Assembly (NCBI RefSeq): GCF_019443445.1
Contig: NZ_CP080378.1
Location: 1,922,001 to 1,986,000, forward strand
Direction: 5' to 3'
Length of the DNA stretch: 64,000 bases
Source of the DNA: Massilia sp. PAMC28688
GTDB taxonomy: Bacteria; Pseudomonadota; Gammaproteobacteria; Burkholderiales; Burkholderiaceae_D
Positions within the stretch are counted from its first letter, which is position 1, and each line of letters begins with the position of its first letter. The notes under the pieces are model-generated. The model was not told where the DNA came from and ran no database searches. It saw only the letters and a program-made list of their open reading frames with translations. This document shows positions 16,555 through 25,709 of this stretch, piece by piece. Position numbers and translations under genes: made by a program.

Positions 16555-17610
16555 ATGAAATCGACAACTTCCAGCATCGCCGTGTCATTCCTGTGCGCGA
16601 GCACAGCATTGTTTTCCGGCGCCGCCACGGCCGACGTATTCCCGCTCAAAAGCGACGACCTGGGCCTGACCCACCGCTACAAGACCAGCGACCATGCCAC
16701 CGGTGCCAACCAGGGCCTGGGCAAGGACATCATTGCCATGCGCCCCGTCGGCAACGACAAGTGGAGCCACCTGGTCGCGGACGGCGCCGACAAGACGGTC
16801 AATGCCAACCACCTGATCTACGGGCGCAAGGTGTATGCGATGGTGTCCGGCACCGTCGTCAATTGCTGGCGCAACGCGCCCGACAATGCGCGCGCAGGCA
16901 CCAAGGATCCTGACGTGGTCAGCCACCTGATCGGCGTGGGCGGCAACCACATGGTCATCAAGACCGCCGATGGCGTGTTCGTCAAGCACTCGCACCTCGT
17001 GCCGGGCACCATGCCTTCCGCACTGTGCCCGCACAACAAGACACGTTTCGACAAGCCCAGCGGGAGCACCCTGCCTCCGGAAGCCGCTGTGGTAAATGGC
17101 GCCAAGATTACCAAGGGACAGTTCCTGGGACTGGCCGGCAACAGCGGCAACTCGAGCATGCCGCACCTGCACGTGCACATGTTCAAGGACAATGCACCAT
17201 ATCAAATGAAGTTTGAACACGGTCAAACGACTCCATTTACCGACGGCACCGCCTCCTTGAACGGACCATGGACGCTGTTAAACGGGAGTGCGCTTCCTAC
17301 CGGTCCGATTCTGATCTGGGCGCCCCGGTCGACTGGCTACTGGACCGTCAACGATATCCCCGCTGCGCGCTTCCAGGGCTGGTTCAATCACATGAAGGAT
17401 TCAGGCCAGATGCCGGAAAGCCTGGCCTGCACGGCGGGCGGCGCCATCTACAATACGCAGTGGGTGCCGTCCAAGGGCGCCTGGTACGCAAGGGCGGGCA
17501 TGAACGCGACAGAAATGGCAAACCTGACCAATACGCTGGCGGCGCAGGGCTTCTACCAGTACAAGTGGTGGTATTGCGACGCCGTGCGCTCTGCCATCTG
17601 GCGGAAGTAA
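16555..17610 (+). CDS. Secreted M23-type peptidase-like protein
   Basis: The 351-residue protein has a signal peptide (to about residue 27, SGAATADVFP). Its core holds the M23 landmarks: VYAMVSGTVVNCW, GNHMVIKTADGVFVKHSH, and GQFLGLAGNSGNSSMPHLHV, which includes the LHVH zinc-site motif. The usual first HxxxD element of active M23 enzymes is not obvious, so activity is uncertain. The C-terminal ~100 residues (WYARAGMNATEMANL ... GFYQYKWWYCD) resemble the beta-propeller-like repeat units seen behind some secreted hydrolases. It presumably acts on cell walls or extracellular protein. A terminator follows at 17612. Confidence 0.75.
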   Translation: MKSTTSSIAVSFLCASTALFSGAATADVFPLKSDDLGLTHRYKTSDHATGANQGLGKDIIAMRPVGNDKWSHLVADGADKTVNANHLIYGRKVYAMVSGTVVNCWRNAPDNARAGTKDPDVVSHLIGVGGNHMVIKTADGVFVKHSHLVPGTMPSALCPHNKTRFDKPSGSTLPPEAAVVNGAKITKGQFLGLAGNSGNSSMPHLHVHMFKDNAPYQMKFEHGQTTPFTDGTASLNGPWTLLNGSALPTGPILIWAPRSTGYWTVNDIPAARFQGWFNHMKDSGQMPESLACTAGGAIYNTQWVPSKGAWYARAGMNATEMANLTNTLAAQGFYQYKWWYCDAVRSAIWRK

Positions 17611-17611
17611 G

Positions 17612-17635
17612 GCCGGGAAGGGCACCCGGCTTTTC
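17612..17635 (+). terminator. Rho-independent terminator after the M23-like gene
   Basis: GCCGGG and CCCGGC form a six-bp GC stem with a seven-base loop, followed by TTTTCT, immediately after the stop codon at 17610. Confidence 0.6.
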
Positions 17636-17673
17636 TGTACAGGCCGCGGTGCCCGACGGCAGCCACAGCAGCG

Positions 17674-18558
17674 TTATCCATCCTTGAGAAAATCGACCAG
17701 TGCGCGCAAGCCGGCCGGCATATTGCGCCCACCTGGAAAATACAGGTAGAAGCGCTCGGCCGGAGGCATGCAGTCCTGCAGCAAAAACTGCAGGCGGCCC
17801 GCTGCCACATGGGGCGCCGCAAGGTGCTCGTAGGTGTAGCAGATGCCGGCGCCATCGATGGCCGCCTGCACGATGCAGGCCATGTCGTCGAGCAGCAGCG
17901 TGCCGCCGGTGGCCACGGTGACAGGCTCGTTGCCATGGCGGAATTCCCAGCGGTAGCGCGCCCCGCTGGGAAAGCGCAAACCAATGCACTGGTGCGCGAG
18001 CAGGTCCTGTGGTGTGGCAGGCGTGCCATGTGCTGCCACATAGCCAGGCGCGGCGCAGACGGCGAAGCGCACCGGCTCGCCCACCGGTACGGCCACCATG
18101 TCCTGCTGCAGCAACTCGCCAAAGCGGATCCCCGCATCAAACCCTTCGGCAACGATATCGACCACCGCGTCGCTGCTGACCACTTCCAGCTCCAGCTGCG
18201 GATGCAGGTGCGCCCACTCGGCCAGTCGCGGAGCGATCACGAGCCAGGCTGCTGGCCGTGGCACGTTGATCCTGACCCGGCCGCGCAGTTGGGTGCGCTC
18301 CTCGTTCAAGCTGTCCAGCGCCATGTCGATGCCCGCCAGGGCCGGGGCCAGTGCCGCCAGCAGGCGCGCGCCGGCCGGCGTTGGGCTGACGCTGCGCGTG
18401 GTCCGATTGAGCAGCCTGAGCCCAAGCTGGTCTTCCAGCTTGCCCATGGCGTGGCTGACTGCCGACGCGGACACGCCCAGCTGCTGCCCCGCTTTGCGAA
18501 AGCTGCGCAGTTGCGCCACGTGCAGGAACACATTCAACCCTTCAAGATCATGGTTCAT
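17674..18558 (-). CDS. LysR-family transcriptional regulator
   Basis: The start MNHDLEGLNVF at 18558 gives a standard 294-residue LysR protein; a longer in-frame start at 18624 is less typical. The winged helix (FRKAGQQLGVSASAVSHAMG) is followed by a substrate-binding domain with the AapF/CrgA-like order of motifs (GRVRINVPRPAAWLVIAPRL). It is divergent from an SDR gene 114 bp away. This is the classic arrangement in which such LysR proteins control the adjacent oxidoreductase and themselves from the shared promoter region. Confidence 0.92.
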   Translation of the reverse strand: MNHDLEGLNVFLHVAQLRSFRKAGQQLGVSASAVSHAMGKLEDQLGLRLLNRTTRSVSPTPAGARLLAALAPALAGIDMALDSLNEERTQLRGRVRINVPRPAAWLVIAPRLAEWAHLHPQLELEVVSSDAVVDIVAEGFDAGIRFGELLQQDMVAVPVGEPVRFAVCAAPGYVAAHGTPATPQDLLAHQCIGLRFPSGARYRWEFRHGNEPVTVATGGTLLLDDMACIVQAAIDGAGICYTYEHLAAPHVAAGRLQFLLQDCMPPAERFYLYFPGGRNMPAGLRALVDFLKDG

Positions 18559-18672
18559 TGATGAATTTCTTTCAGCAGAGTGGTGAGCGAATGGCCGATT
18601 GTTGCAAGCGGCTCGCTTATTCATACTACAACAAGCAATCCCTGCTCACCAATTCCCCGAAAGGATAGACCC

Positions 18673-19428
18673 ATGAATGCATTTGATCAGCGCTGCGCCC
18701 TTGTAACGGGTGCTTCCTCGGGCATCGGCCTGGCTACCGCGCAGGCCCTGCTGGCCCATGGCGCGCGCCGCGTGTACCTGGTTGGCCGCAATGCCGACCG
18801 CCTGCACTCGGCGGCCCATGCACTGGGCGCGGGTGCAGTGGCCCTTCCCGGCGACGTGACAAACCTGGCAGACCTGGAGCGCATCCGGGAAGCAATCGCG
18901 GCCAGGGGCGACCGGCTGGATGTGCTGTTTGCCAACGCGGGCGTGGCCGTGAACAACCACATGGGCGCAACCACTGTTGCCGAATACGCGAGCATTTTCG
19001 AGACCAACGTGATGGGCGTCTTCTTTACCGTGCAGGCCATGCTGCCAGTGCTTGCCGATGGCGCCAGCATTGTGCTCAATGCTTCCGTTGCCGGCCTCAA
19101 GGGTATGCCCAACCTGTCGCTGTACAACGCCTCCAAGGCGGCGGTGCGCTCGTTTGCGCGCTCGTGGTCGGTGGACTTGAAGCCGCGCGCCATCCGTGTC
19201 AATGCCATCAGTCCCGGCGTCACGCACACGCCGATCCTCGAGCATGGCCTCGGTATGAACGCGCAGGCAGTGGTATCCCTGCAAGAGATGCTGGCCGCCA
19301 CCACGCCATCGGGCCGCATGGCCCAGGCCGAGGAAATCGCGGCGGCTGTCCTGTTTCTGGCTTCCCACGCCGCCAGTTACGTCAATGGTGCGGAACTGTG
19401 CGTCGACGGCGGGCTGGCGCAAGTCTAG
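18673..19428 (+). CDS. SDR-family oxidoreductase
   Basis: The ATG at 18673 has GAAAGGATAG upstream, giving a 251-residue classical short-chain dehydrogenase. The nucleotide motif is TGASSGIG (residues 12-19), followed by FANAGV. The catalytic Ser lies in VLNASVAG and the YxxxK motif in LYNASKAAV. The C-terminal SHAASYVNGAELCVDGG is the usual SDR ending. It reduces or oxidises an unknown carbonyl or alcohol with NAD(P)(H). It is probably regulated by the divergent LysR gene. Confidence 0.92.
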   Translation: MNAFDQRCALVTGASSGIGLATAQALLAHGARRVYLVGRNADRLHSAAHALGAGAVALPGDVTNLADLERIREAIAARGDRLDVLFANAGVAVNNHMGATTVAEYASIFETNVMGVFFTVQAMLPVLADGASIVLNASVAGLKGMPNLSLYNASKAAVRSFARSWSVDLKPRAIRVNAISPGVTHTPILEHGLGMNAQAVVSLQEMLAATTPSGRMAQAEEIAAAVLFLASHAASYVNGAELCVDGGLAQV

Positions 19429-19501
19429 CCGGGTATCTATCCGAAACGACCAGCAGGCTTTATGATCGCAGTATGATCTCATCGCCCGAAAAAGGATCCG
19501 C

Positions 19502-20026
19502 GTGAACCCCTGCAGACTCGGCCTTGCAGCGCTGGCCACGCTGTTGATCGCCCCCGCTGGCGCAGCGCAGCCGGCGGGCATGGCGTTTTCCCACCTGGAC
19601 TGGGAGCTTGCCTGCGACAACACGCGCACCTGCCGCGCCGCGGGCTACCAGCGCGACGACAGTGGCAATGACGGCAAGCCCCTGCCGCCGGTTTCCATCC
19701 TGCTGACGCGCCACGCGGGGCCACGCACTGCCGTGCTGGCAGAACTGCAGCTGCGCAGTCAGGAAGGCGACGAGTTCGATACCGACGCCCTGCGCAGGCT
19801 TTCCCTGGCGATGATGATCAATGGCAGGCCGCTGGGCCAAGTGGTGCTCAAGCACGACAAGGGGACCCTGCAATTGACGCCGGCGCAGACGGCTGCCTTG
19901 CTCGCCGCCCTCCCCGGGTCCGCCAGGATCGCATGGTCAGACGGGAGAACGTCCTGGACACTATCCCACGCTGGTGACCACGGTGCGGCGGCCGCCCGGG
20001 TAGTTGCGGCGCGAAAAGAGTGCTAA
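19502..20026 (+). CDS. Short DUF1176-like periplasmic protein
   Basis: Starting at a GTG behind AAAAAGGATCC, the 174-residue protein has a signal peptide and then FSHLDWELACDNTRTCRAAG, the N-terminal hallmark of DUF1176. DUF1176 proteins are usually about twice this length. Here the frame ends shortly after WSDGRTSWTLS, where the family continues with a second half. Only about 30 bp remain before the next gene, so the missing part is not nearby in another frame. It is either a naturally short form or an eroded gene. Function is unknown. Confidence 0.7.
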   Translation: MNPCRLGLAALATLLIAPAGAAQPAGMAFSHLDWELACDNTRTCRAAGYQRDDSGNDGKPLPPVSILLTRHAGPRTAVLAELQLRSQEGDEFDTDALRRLSLAMMINGRPLGQVVLKHDKGTLQLTPAQTAALLAALPGSARIAWSDGRTSWTLSHAGDHGAAAARVVAARKEC

Positions 20027-20056
20027 TGTAGCCACTTTCATCACGCGAGGACCACT

Positions 20057-20665
20057 ATGTTCAAGAAACTGGCAGCAGAAGCACTGGGCATCAGCGATAT
20101 GGGCGTCATTGTCGGGCCGGCCGATTACAGTAAGGTCGATGCCGACGATTACCTGTTTGGCGAAGATGGCGAACAGATTTTTTTCCTCATCAAGAGCAAA
20201 AAGGATGAGTACTGCTTCACCAACCTCGCGCTGATCCATGTGGACGGCGACTCGGCGGTGTCGTCCAAGCGTTCCATCAAGCGCTACGACTATGCTGCCA
20301 ACCAGATCACCAACGTCAAGATCGAGACGGCCGGTACCATGGACATGGATATCGAGCTCAAGTTCAACCTGGAAAACACGGTGTTCTCGATCGACGTCAA
20401 GAAAGCCTTTATCGAACAGCTCAAGGATATCTACAAGGCCCTGATCACCATCGGCAAGCAGCAGCAGCGCGACGCCGTCTGCCGCAACAATGCCCTGCGC
20501 GCGCTGGACGCGGTGGCTTCGGTGCACAAGCTCAACCTGGCCCCCGGCGAAGGCGGACTGGTCACGCAGTATTCCGAACTGCTGAAGGCCCTGAACACGG
20601 CCATGTTCGACACCCACACCAAGCGTGACTTCAGCGACGTGTTCACCAAATACATCCATAACTAA
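20057..20665 (+). CDS. Bacterial PH-domain (YvbH-like) protein
   Basis: The 202-residue protein opens with a bacterial pleckstrin-homology-like domain (about residues 1-125: LFGEDGEQIFFLIKSKKDEY ... RYDYAANQITNVKIETAG). A helical extension follows (about 130-202) like the oligomerisation region of YvbH-type proteins. These are cytoplasmic, ring-forming proteins of unknown function. The gene is well formed, with AGGACC upstream of the ATG, and is followed by a GC-rich hairpin. Confidence 0.75.
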   Translation: MFKKLAAEALGISDMGVIVGPADYSKVDADDYLFGEDGEQIFFLIKSKKDEYCFTNLALIHVDGDSAVSSKRSIKRYDYAANQITNVKIETAGTMDMDIELKFNLENTVFSIDVKKAFIEQLKDIYKALITIGKQQQRDAVCRNNALRALDAVASVHKLNLAPGEGGLVTQYSELLKALNTAMFDTHTKRDFSDVFTKYIHN

Positions 20666-20672
20666 GCCCGGC

Positions 20673-20699
20673 GGGACGCGCACTGCCGCGGCGCGTCCC
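20673..20699. terminator. GC hairpin between convergent genes
   Basis: GGGACGCGC and GCGCGTCCC form a perfect nine-bp stem between the PH-like gene and the convergent redoxin gene. There is no T-run, so terminator function is inferred from position. Confidence 0.4.
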
Positions 20700-20721
20700 T
20701 GCCCGGGCCGGCACACGCAAC

Positions 20722-21342
20722 TTAACCGTACTTGATCGAGCAGCCGTACGGCTTGGTGTTGGCCTTTTGCACCGGCTTGCCGGCGCTGATGGCATTCAAG
20801 GCGGCAGTCACATAGTTTTCCGCCTTGGCCAGGTCATCCTTGCTGGCGGTGGCAATGCTGTCGATGCCGCCCTTGTACACCAGCTGGCCGGCCGGGTTGA
20901 TGATGAACATGTGCGGCGTGGTCTGCGCGCCATACATCTTGCCGATCTTGCCGTCCGCGTCCAGCACGGTCGCGGCCGGTGCTGCTTTGCGCGAGGCATT
21001 GAGCTTTTGCGCGGTGGCGCCATCGACATTGCCCTGCTTGCCCGGTGCCGACGACACTACCTGCAGCCAGACCACGCCCTTGCCGGCAGCATCCTTTTGC
21101 AGGTTGGGGATGTTGCCGCTCTCGTAGTGCTTCTTCACGTACGGGCACTCGTGATTGGTCCACTCCAGCACCACGGTCTTGCCCTTGTAGGCATCGAGCC
21201 TGACCGGCTTGCCGTCCGCCCCCACCGCGGCAAATGCCGGCGCCGGTTTGTTCAATTCCGCGTTTGCCATGGCGCCCGCTGCGGCGGCCATGAAACCCAC
21301 CGTGACTGCTGCCCTTACCAGGTGCTTCATTGTTGCCGACAT
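20722..21342 (-). CDS. Periplasmic redoxin-family (thioredoxin-fold) protein
   Basis: The protein (206 residues; 202 if it starts at MKHL) has a signal peptide and an AhpC/redoxin-type fold: LDAYKGKTVVLEWTNHECPY, then QTTPHMFIINPAGQLVYKGG with the cis-proline region. The active site has one cysteine (ECPYVKKHY) where thioredoxins have CxxC. A second Cys sits near the C-terminus (YGCSIKYG). It lies 42 bp downstream of the dsbD-like gene on the same strand, so it may be a periplasmic client or partner reduced by DsbD. Peroxidase and thiol-oxidoreductase roles are both possible. Confidence 0.85.
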   Translation of the reverse strand: MSATMKHLVRAAVTVGFMAAAAGAMANAELNKPAPAFAAVGADGKPVRLDAYKGKTVVLEWTNHECPYVKKHYESGNIPNLQKDAAGKGVVWLQVVSSAPGKQGNVDGATAQKLNASRKAAPAATVLDADGKIGKMYGAQTTPHMFIINPAGQLVYKGGIDSIATASKDDLAKAENYVTAALNAISAGKPVQKANTKPYGCSIKYG

Positions 21343-21383
21343 ACCGTTCTCCTTGAGGTTGAGATGAAGTGAAGATGCTGGCG

Positions 21384-23555
21384 CTATCTGGACCGCAGCG
21401 CCGTGCTGACAATATCCTGCGTCAGAATCTGCGGCAGCACAAGCGCCTCCGATCCCGCACCGGATGGGTAAAACAGGTACAGCGGCACGCCGCTGCGGCC
21501 ATACTGCTTGAGCAGGGCGCTGATCTGCGGGTCCTGGTTGGTCCAGTCGCCCTTCAGATACGTAATGCCTTCCTGCAGCAGCAGTTCCTTGAAGGCGGGC
21601 TGGTTCAGCGCCACCTTTTCATTGACCAGGCAGGTGATGCACCATGCCGCAGTCAGATTGATGAAAACGGGCTTGCCCTGTTCGCGCAGCTGCGCCAGGC
21701 GCGGCGGCGAATACGCTTCCCAGTCCTGTGTGGCGCCGCCCCGGGCCAGCTGGGCAGGCGCGGCCGACAGGGCCTGGACCGCCTGAAAGCTCACGCCCAC
21801 CGTTGCCAGGGCCGCCGCCAGCAGCACGCCATTGGCCACCATGCGGGTGGCGCCGCTGGTGGTGCGCGTGCTGTCGTACAGCCACGCGATCAGTGCCAGC
21901 ATGATCATGCCGCCCAGCGCCAGCGGCACCGCATTAACGCCCGCCTGCTGCGCCAGCACCCACACCAGCCACACCGCGGCGCCATACATGGGAAAGGCCA
22001 GCGCCTGCTTGAGCCGCTCCATCCAGACGCCCGGCCGGGGCAGGACACGGTGCAGCGCGGGCCAGGCGCTGACCAGCATGTACGGCAGGGCAAGGCCCAG
22101 GCCCAGTGCCATGAAAACCAGCCACAGTACCAGCGATGGCTGGGCCAGGGCAAAGCCGAGCGCCGCACCCATGAAGGGCGCCGTGCATGGCGTGGCAACG
22201 ATGGTGGCAAGCACGCCCGTGAAGAAACTGCCGCTGTAGCCGCCACGCTCTGCGAGCCCGGCGCCGAGGTTGGCCGGGCCGCCCAGTGCAAACACGCCCG
22301 ACAGGCTCAGGCCCACGACAAAGATCAGGTATGCCACGCCGAGCACGAAATACGGCGACTGGAACTGGAAGCCCCAGCCTACCTGGGTGCCAAGGTTCTT
22401 GATGATGATCAGCGCCAGTGCCAGCACGGTGAAGCTGGCCAGCACGCCGATGGTGTAGGCCACGCCCTGGGCGCGTTTCTGGGCACTGCTCAGATCGGAA
22501 TGCTTGAGCAGGCCGAGCGCCTTGATGGACAGCACCGGAAACACGCAAGGCATGAGGTTGAGCACCACGCCGCCGGCAAAGGCCAGCAGCAGCGCGTGCC
22601 ACAAGGTGATGTTCTCGTCGCCGGTAGCGGGCGCGCCCAGGGTGGCCTGAGTTGCGGGCATGGCGGGCATGGCAGGCGCGTTCGCGCCCAGTTCGGCCGA
22701 ATACACAATGGCCGCATGGCCCGGAGTTCCGTTCTTCTCTTCGGCCACCAGCACCCCGCGCACCGCACTGCCAGCCGCCGGCGGCGTTTCGCCGGGCGTC
22801 AAGGCGATGGTCAGGCTCTGGCCATCGAGCTTGAAGGTCTGGGCCGCATTGTGCGCGGCCGTGCCCCAGTCAGCGGGATAAAAGCGCAGCGTATGCTGCT
22901 GCACCAGCTGCGCTGTGCTGAAAGGCCCCACCTGTGCGGGCATGGCCAGCTGCGCCTGCAGCTTGCCGTCCACACGCTGGTAGGTGGCGGGCCAGCTGAC
23001 CGGCACGGGAATCTTCGCACGGGCCGCGTCGATGATTGGTTTCTGTTCGCTGCTGGCCACGGCGGCGGCGGCCACCGGGAGCGCGATCTTGAGCGTGGCT
23101 TCCTGCGGAATGCAGCTTTCTTCGCATACGAGCCAGCTTGCCTTGGCCTGGACCGGGATGGTGCTGCCGATGGGTTGCGACGCCGGTACTGTCAACGTCG
23201 CCAGCAGCACGACATGGTCGGCGTAACCGTAATTGGTGATGGGCCCCAGGTCAAAGCGGCTCGGCGCCGGCCAGATCAGTTCACCGGCCGTGACGCCAGC
23301 GGGCACTGTCCATTCGACGCTGGTGCTGGTGCCGGAATCGCCCGGGTTCTTCCAGTAGGTATGCCAGTTCGGAATGATCTTCTGTTCCAGACCGAGGTGG
23401 ACGGTCTGTCCCGGCGCCACGGTGGCCATTTCGCTGATCAGGCGCACCGCCACCTGGTCGGTGCGGGCGCGCTCGGGCGAGTCCTGGGCGGCGGCGCCGG
23501 CCTGCGCACCCAGCAGGACAGTGGCGATCAGCCAGCGGACGGTATTGAGGAACAT
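21384..23555 (-). CDS. DsbD/ScsB-type thiol:disulfide interchange protein
   Basis: The start at 23555 (GGAG upstream; MFLNTVRWLIATVLLGAQAG as signal peptide) gives 723 residues. The order is that of DsbD/ScsB: a periplasmic N-terminal domain with paired Cys (WLVCEESCIPQ); an eight-helix membrane domain with its two redox cysteines (LNLMPCVFPVLS; VATPCTAPFMG); and a periplasmic thioredoxin domain with AAWCITCLVNEK. It passes electrons from cytoplasmic thioredoxin across the membrane to periplasmic thiols. The longer N-terminal domain favours the ScsB-like branch. The redoxin gene follows in the same direction. Confidence 0.9.
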   Translation of the reverse strand: MFLNTVRWLIATVLLGAQAGAAAQDSPERARTDQVAVRLISEMATVAPGQTVHLGLEQKIIPNWHTYWKNPGDSGTSTSVEWTVPAGVTAGELIWPAPSRFDLGPITNYGYADHVVLLATLTVPASQPIGSTIPVQAKASWLVCEESCIPQEATLKIALPVAAAAVASSEQKPIIDAARAKIPVPVSWPATYQRVDGKLQAQLAMPAQVGPFSTAQLVQQHTLRFYPADWGTAAHNAAQTFKLDGQSLTIALTPGETPPAAGSAVRGVLVAEEKNGTPGHAAIVYSAELGANAPAMPAMPATQATLGAPATGDENITLWHALLLAFAGGVVLNLMPCVFPVLSIKALGLLKHSDLSSAQKRAQGVAYTIGVLASFTVLALALIIIKNLGTQVGWGFQFQSPYFVLGVAYLIFVVGLSLSGVFALGGPANLGAGLAERGGYSGSFFTGVLATIVATPCTAPFMGAALGFALAQPSLVLWLVFMALGLGLALPYMLVSAWPALHRVLPRPGVWMERLKQALAFPMYGAAVWLVWVLAQQAGVNAVPLALGGMIMLALIAWLYDSTRTTSGATRMVANGVLLAAALATVGVSFQAVQALSAAPAQLARGGATQDWEAYSPPRLAQLREQGKPVFINLTAAWCITCLVNEKVALNQPAFKELLLQEGITYLKGDWTNQDPQISALLKQYGRSGVPLYLFYPSGAGSEALVLPQILTQDIVSTALRSR

Positions 23556-23754
23556 GGTGACACTCCGGACAAGCGTAAACACAGGCAGCGCGCGAGAATA
23601 TGGGATGCAAACGATGCCAAACAAAGTAAGAGTATGCCGCAATGGATGCCGCATGGCGTGCCGCCGCCGGCCCGGCGCCAGGTTTACTTGATATGCATGT
23701 CGCTCATTGTTGGCGCGTGACCATGGTCCGTTACGATCCAGGCAATTTCCGGCC

Positions 23755-24249
23755 TCAGGCAGCCTTGCGCGGCGCCTTGAAATGCATGGCGATGTCCTGG
23801 ACGCCCGGATCCTTGCCCGGGGCCGCCTTGCCGCGCTGCTTGCGCTCTTCCTTGATGACCACCTGTTCCAGCGTGATCGCGTCCAGCACCGCCAGGAAGG
23901 CGGCCGTGGCGCTGCCCAGCACGCCCTTCAGCCCGCAGTTAGCGGAATACATACAGCCGGCCGAGCTGTCGTCGAAGCACGACGCCATGTGGAAGTCGGT
24001 TTCGGTGTGGCGCACCACGTCGCCAATGTTGATGTCTTCCGGTTCCATGCCCAGGCGCAGGCCGCCGTTGCGTCCGCGCGTGGTGGCAATGTAGCCCAGC
24101 GTGCCGAGCTGGTGCACCACCTTGGTCAGGTGGTTCTTGGCAATGCCATGGGCGTCGGCGATGTCCTGGATCGTCACGTGCTGCTCGCGATGCATGGCCA
24201 GGAAGATCAGGGTCCGCAGGGAATAGTCGGTGTAGGCAGTCAGTCGCAT
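23755..24249 (-). CDS. nsrR: Rrf2-family regulator, NsrR-like
   Basis: The 164-residue protein has the Rrf2 winged helix (IQDIADAHGIAKNHLTKVVH). Three cysteines are spaced C91-x7-C99-x5-C105, in SCFDDSSAGCMYSANC. This matches the NO-sensing NsrR group, which binds a [4Fe-4S] cluster, rather than IscR, and the spacing equals that of Gram-positive NsrR. NsrR represses nitrosative-stress genes such as hmp until NO damages the cluster. No hmp or NO reductase gene lies nearby; the divergent neighbour is the dsbD-like gene. The C-terminal tail (KQRGKAAPGKDPG) is longer than usual. Confidence 0.82.
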   Translation of the reverse strand: MRLTAYTDYSLRTLIFLAMHREQHVTIQDIADAHGIAKNHLTKVVHQLGTLGYIATTRGRNGGLRLGMEPEDINIGDVVRHTETDFHMASCFDDSSAGCMYSANCGLKGVLGSATAAFLAVLDAITLEQVVIKEERKQRGKAAPGKDPGVQDIAMHFKAPRKAA

Positions 24250-24485
24250 GACCTGGTTCCGGTTGAAGACGCGCTAAAACAGTCATTTTACCGCCACGGG
24301 CGGCGCCGCGCCCGCTCAAGCCATTGAATGGGTGGCCAGCAGGCACTGGGCGCAGGCGCTCTGCAGCGGAAAGAACGGCTCGCGCCCTGGGCGTCTGCCC
24401 CGCACTGATCACGGCACGGAGCGCGCTGGCTGCGAGGCAGAGGAAGCCGAAGGCGCAGGCCTGCTGCTGTCCTGACGCGCTGGCC

Positions 24486-25655
24486 TCAGGCGCGCGTCAG
24501 GGCCGGGGTTGTGTGCGCGAAGACCACCCGGTTGCGGCCTTCGGCCTTGGCCCGGTACAGCGCCAGGTCGGCGGCGCGCACCAGCGCGTGCAGGTCGGCC
24601 CCGTCGTGCGGATGGATGGCCACCCCCATCGACAGGGTAGCGCGGATATGCTCGCCGTTGGACGGGACCGCCATCGCAGCAAATGCCGTGCGCCATTCCT
24701 CGGCCCGCTCAGCGGCGCCCGTGGCGGCCATATTGGGCAGCAGCAGCAGGAATTCCTCGCCACCGAAGCGGCAGGCAACATCGGACGCGCGCACGCTGTC
24801 AATCAGCAGGCCGGCCAGTGCCTTGAGCACTTCATCGCCGCCCTGGTGGCCATAGCGGTCGTTGACGGCCTTGAAGTGGTCGATATCGATCATGATCAGG
24901 GCCATCGACGAGCCGTCACGGGCGCAGCGGGCCAGTTCGTGCGGCACGATGGTTTCCAGATAGCGCCGGTTGAACAGGCCGGTCAGGGGATCGCGGACGG
25001 CTTGCTCGTTGAGCTGGGCCTGCAGGCGCGTGACTTCGGCCAGTTGCTGTTCCAGCCTGGCATTGGTGTCGTTCAAGGCTTGCTCGCCCAGGCGCAGCTT
25101 GCGGCGCACGGCCCGCAGCTGCTGGTTGTGCCAGAACACGGCCAGGGAAATGATAAGCAAATAGGCCGCGGTGCCGGCGATGACGAGCAATGTGCTGGGC
25201 CAGCCTGCTTCGGGCTGGAAGGCGAAGCCGAACACGGCCACGCCGCCCGCGGCCCCGGCCAGCAGGCCTGCCGTGGCCCGCCACAGGCCCGGCACGCCGC
25301 GGCAAATGGCGCTGTTCATCGACGCGCCGAGCCACAGGGAAAAGGTGAGCCACAAGGGAAAATGCAGGGCCGCCACCACCACGCCCAGCAGGATGGAATC
25401 GGCCACCAGGTTGTGGAACTCGGCCTTCTGGCCATCGGCCGACATCCTGGCCTGGACAAAGGCCAGGTGCGGATAGATCAAAAATACCAGTACCAGGCCG
25501 GCCCATGCGCCCGGGCCCGCTCTTCCCCACCATTCCATGGCAATGGCGATAAACGACAGGGCCAGCGAAAAGACGCGCAACTTATAGTTGGTAGCGACGA
25601 TCCAGTGCTGCTTGCCGTTTTGCTTTTGCCCTGTGGGTGAAGTCGCGCTGTTCAT
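24486..25655 (-). CDS. MASE2-GGDEF diguanylate cyclase
   Basis: The 389-residue protein has a MASE2-type N-terminal membrane domain of about five to six helices (residues 25-180) and a coiled-coil linker (residues 185-220). A GGDEF domain follows, with DPLTGLFNRRYLE, the active site GGEEF, and an upstream I-site RASD for product inhibition. It should make c-di-GMP from GTP in response to a membrane-sensed cue, shifting cells toward sessile behaviour. Its position next to two chemoreceptors suggests a motility/biofilm signalling block. Confidence 0.9.
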   Translation of the reverse strand: MNSATSPTGQKQNGKQHWIVATNYKLRVFSLALSFIAIAMEWWGRAGPGAWAGLVLVFLIYPHLAFVQARMSADGQKAEFHNLVADSILLGVVVAALHFPLWLTFSLWLGASMNSAICRGVPGLWRATAGLLAGAAGGVAVFGFAFQPEAGWPSTLLVIAGTAAYLLIISLAVFWHNQQLRAVRRKLRLGEQALNDTNARLEQQLAEVTRLQAQLNEQAVRDPLTGLFNRRYLETIVPHELARCARDGSSMALIMIDIDHFKAVNDRYGHQGGDEVLKALAGLLIDSVRASDVACRFGGEEFLLLLPNMAATGAAERAEEWRTAFAAMAVPSNGEHIRATLSMGVAIHPHDGADLHALVRAADLALYRAKAEGRNRVVFAHTTPALTRA

Positions 25656-25709
25656 AGTGAAGCAAGTCTAGCATGGGTGGGGCGTGGAAAAATGTCCGCG
25701 CCGGCAGTG

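Noticed and set aside
21369..23720. 783-codon frame antisense to the dsbD-like gene
   Set aside because: It is a GC-skew shadow with a low-complexity Arg/Gln/His product; the DsbD reading has all redox motifs.
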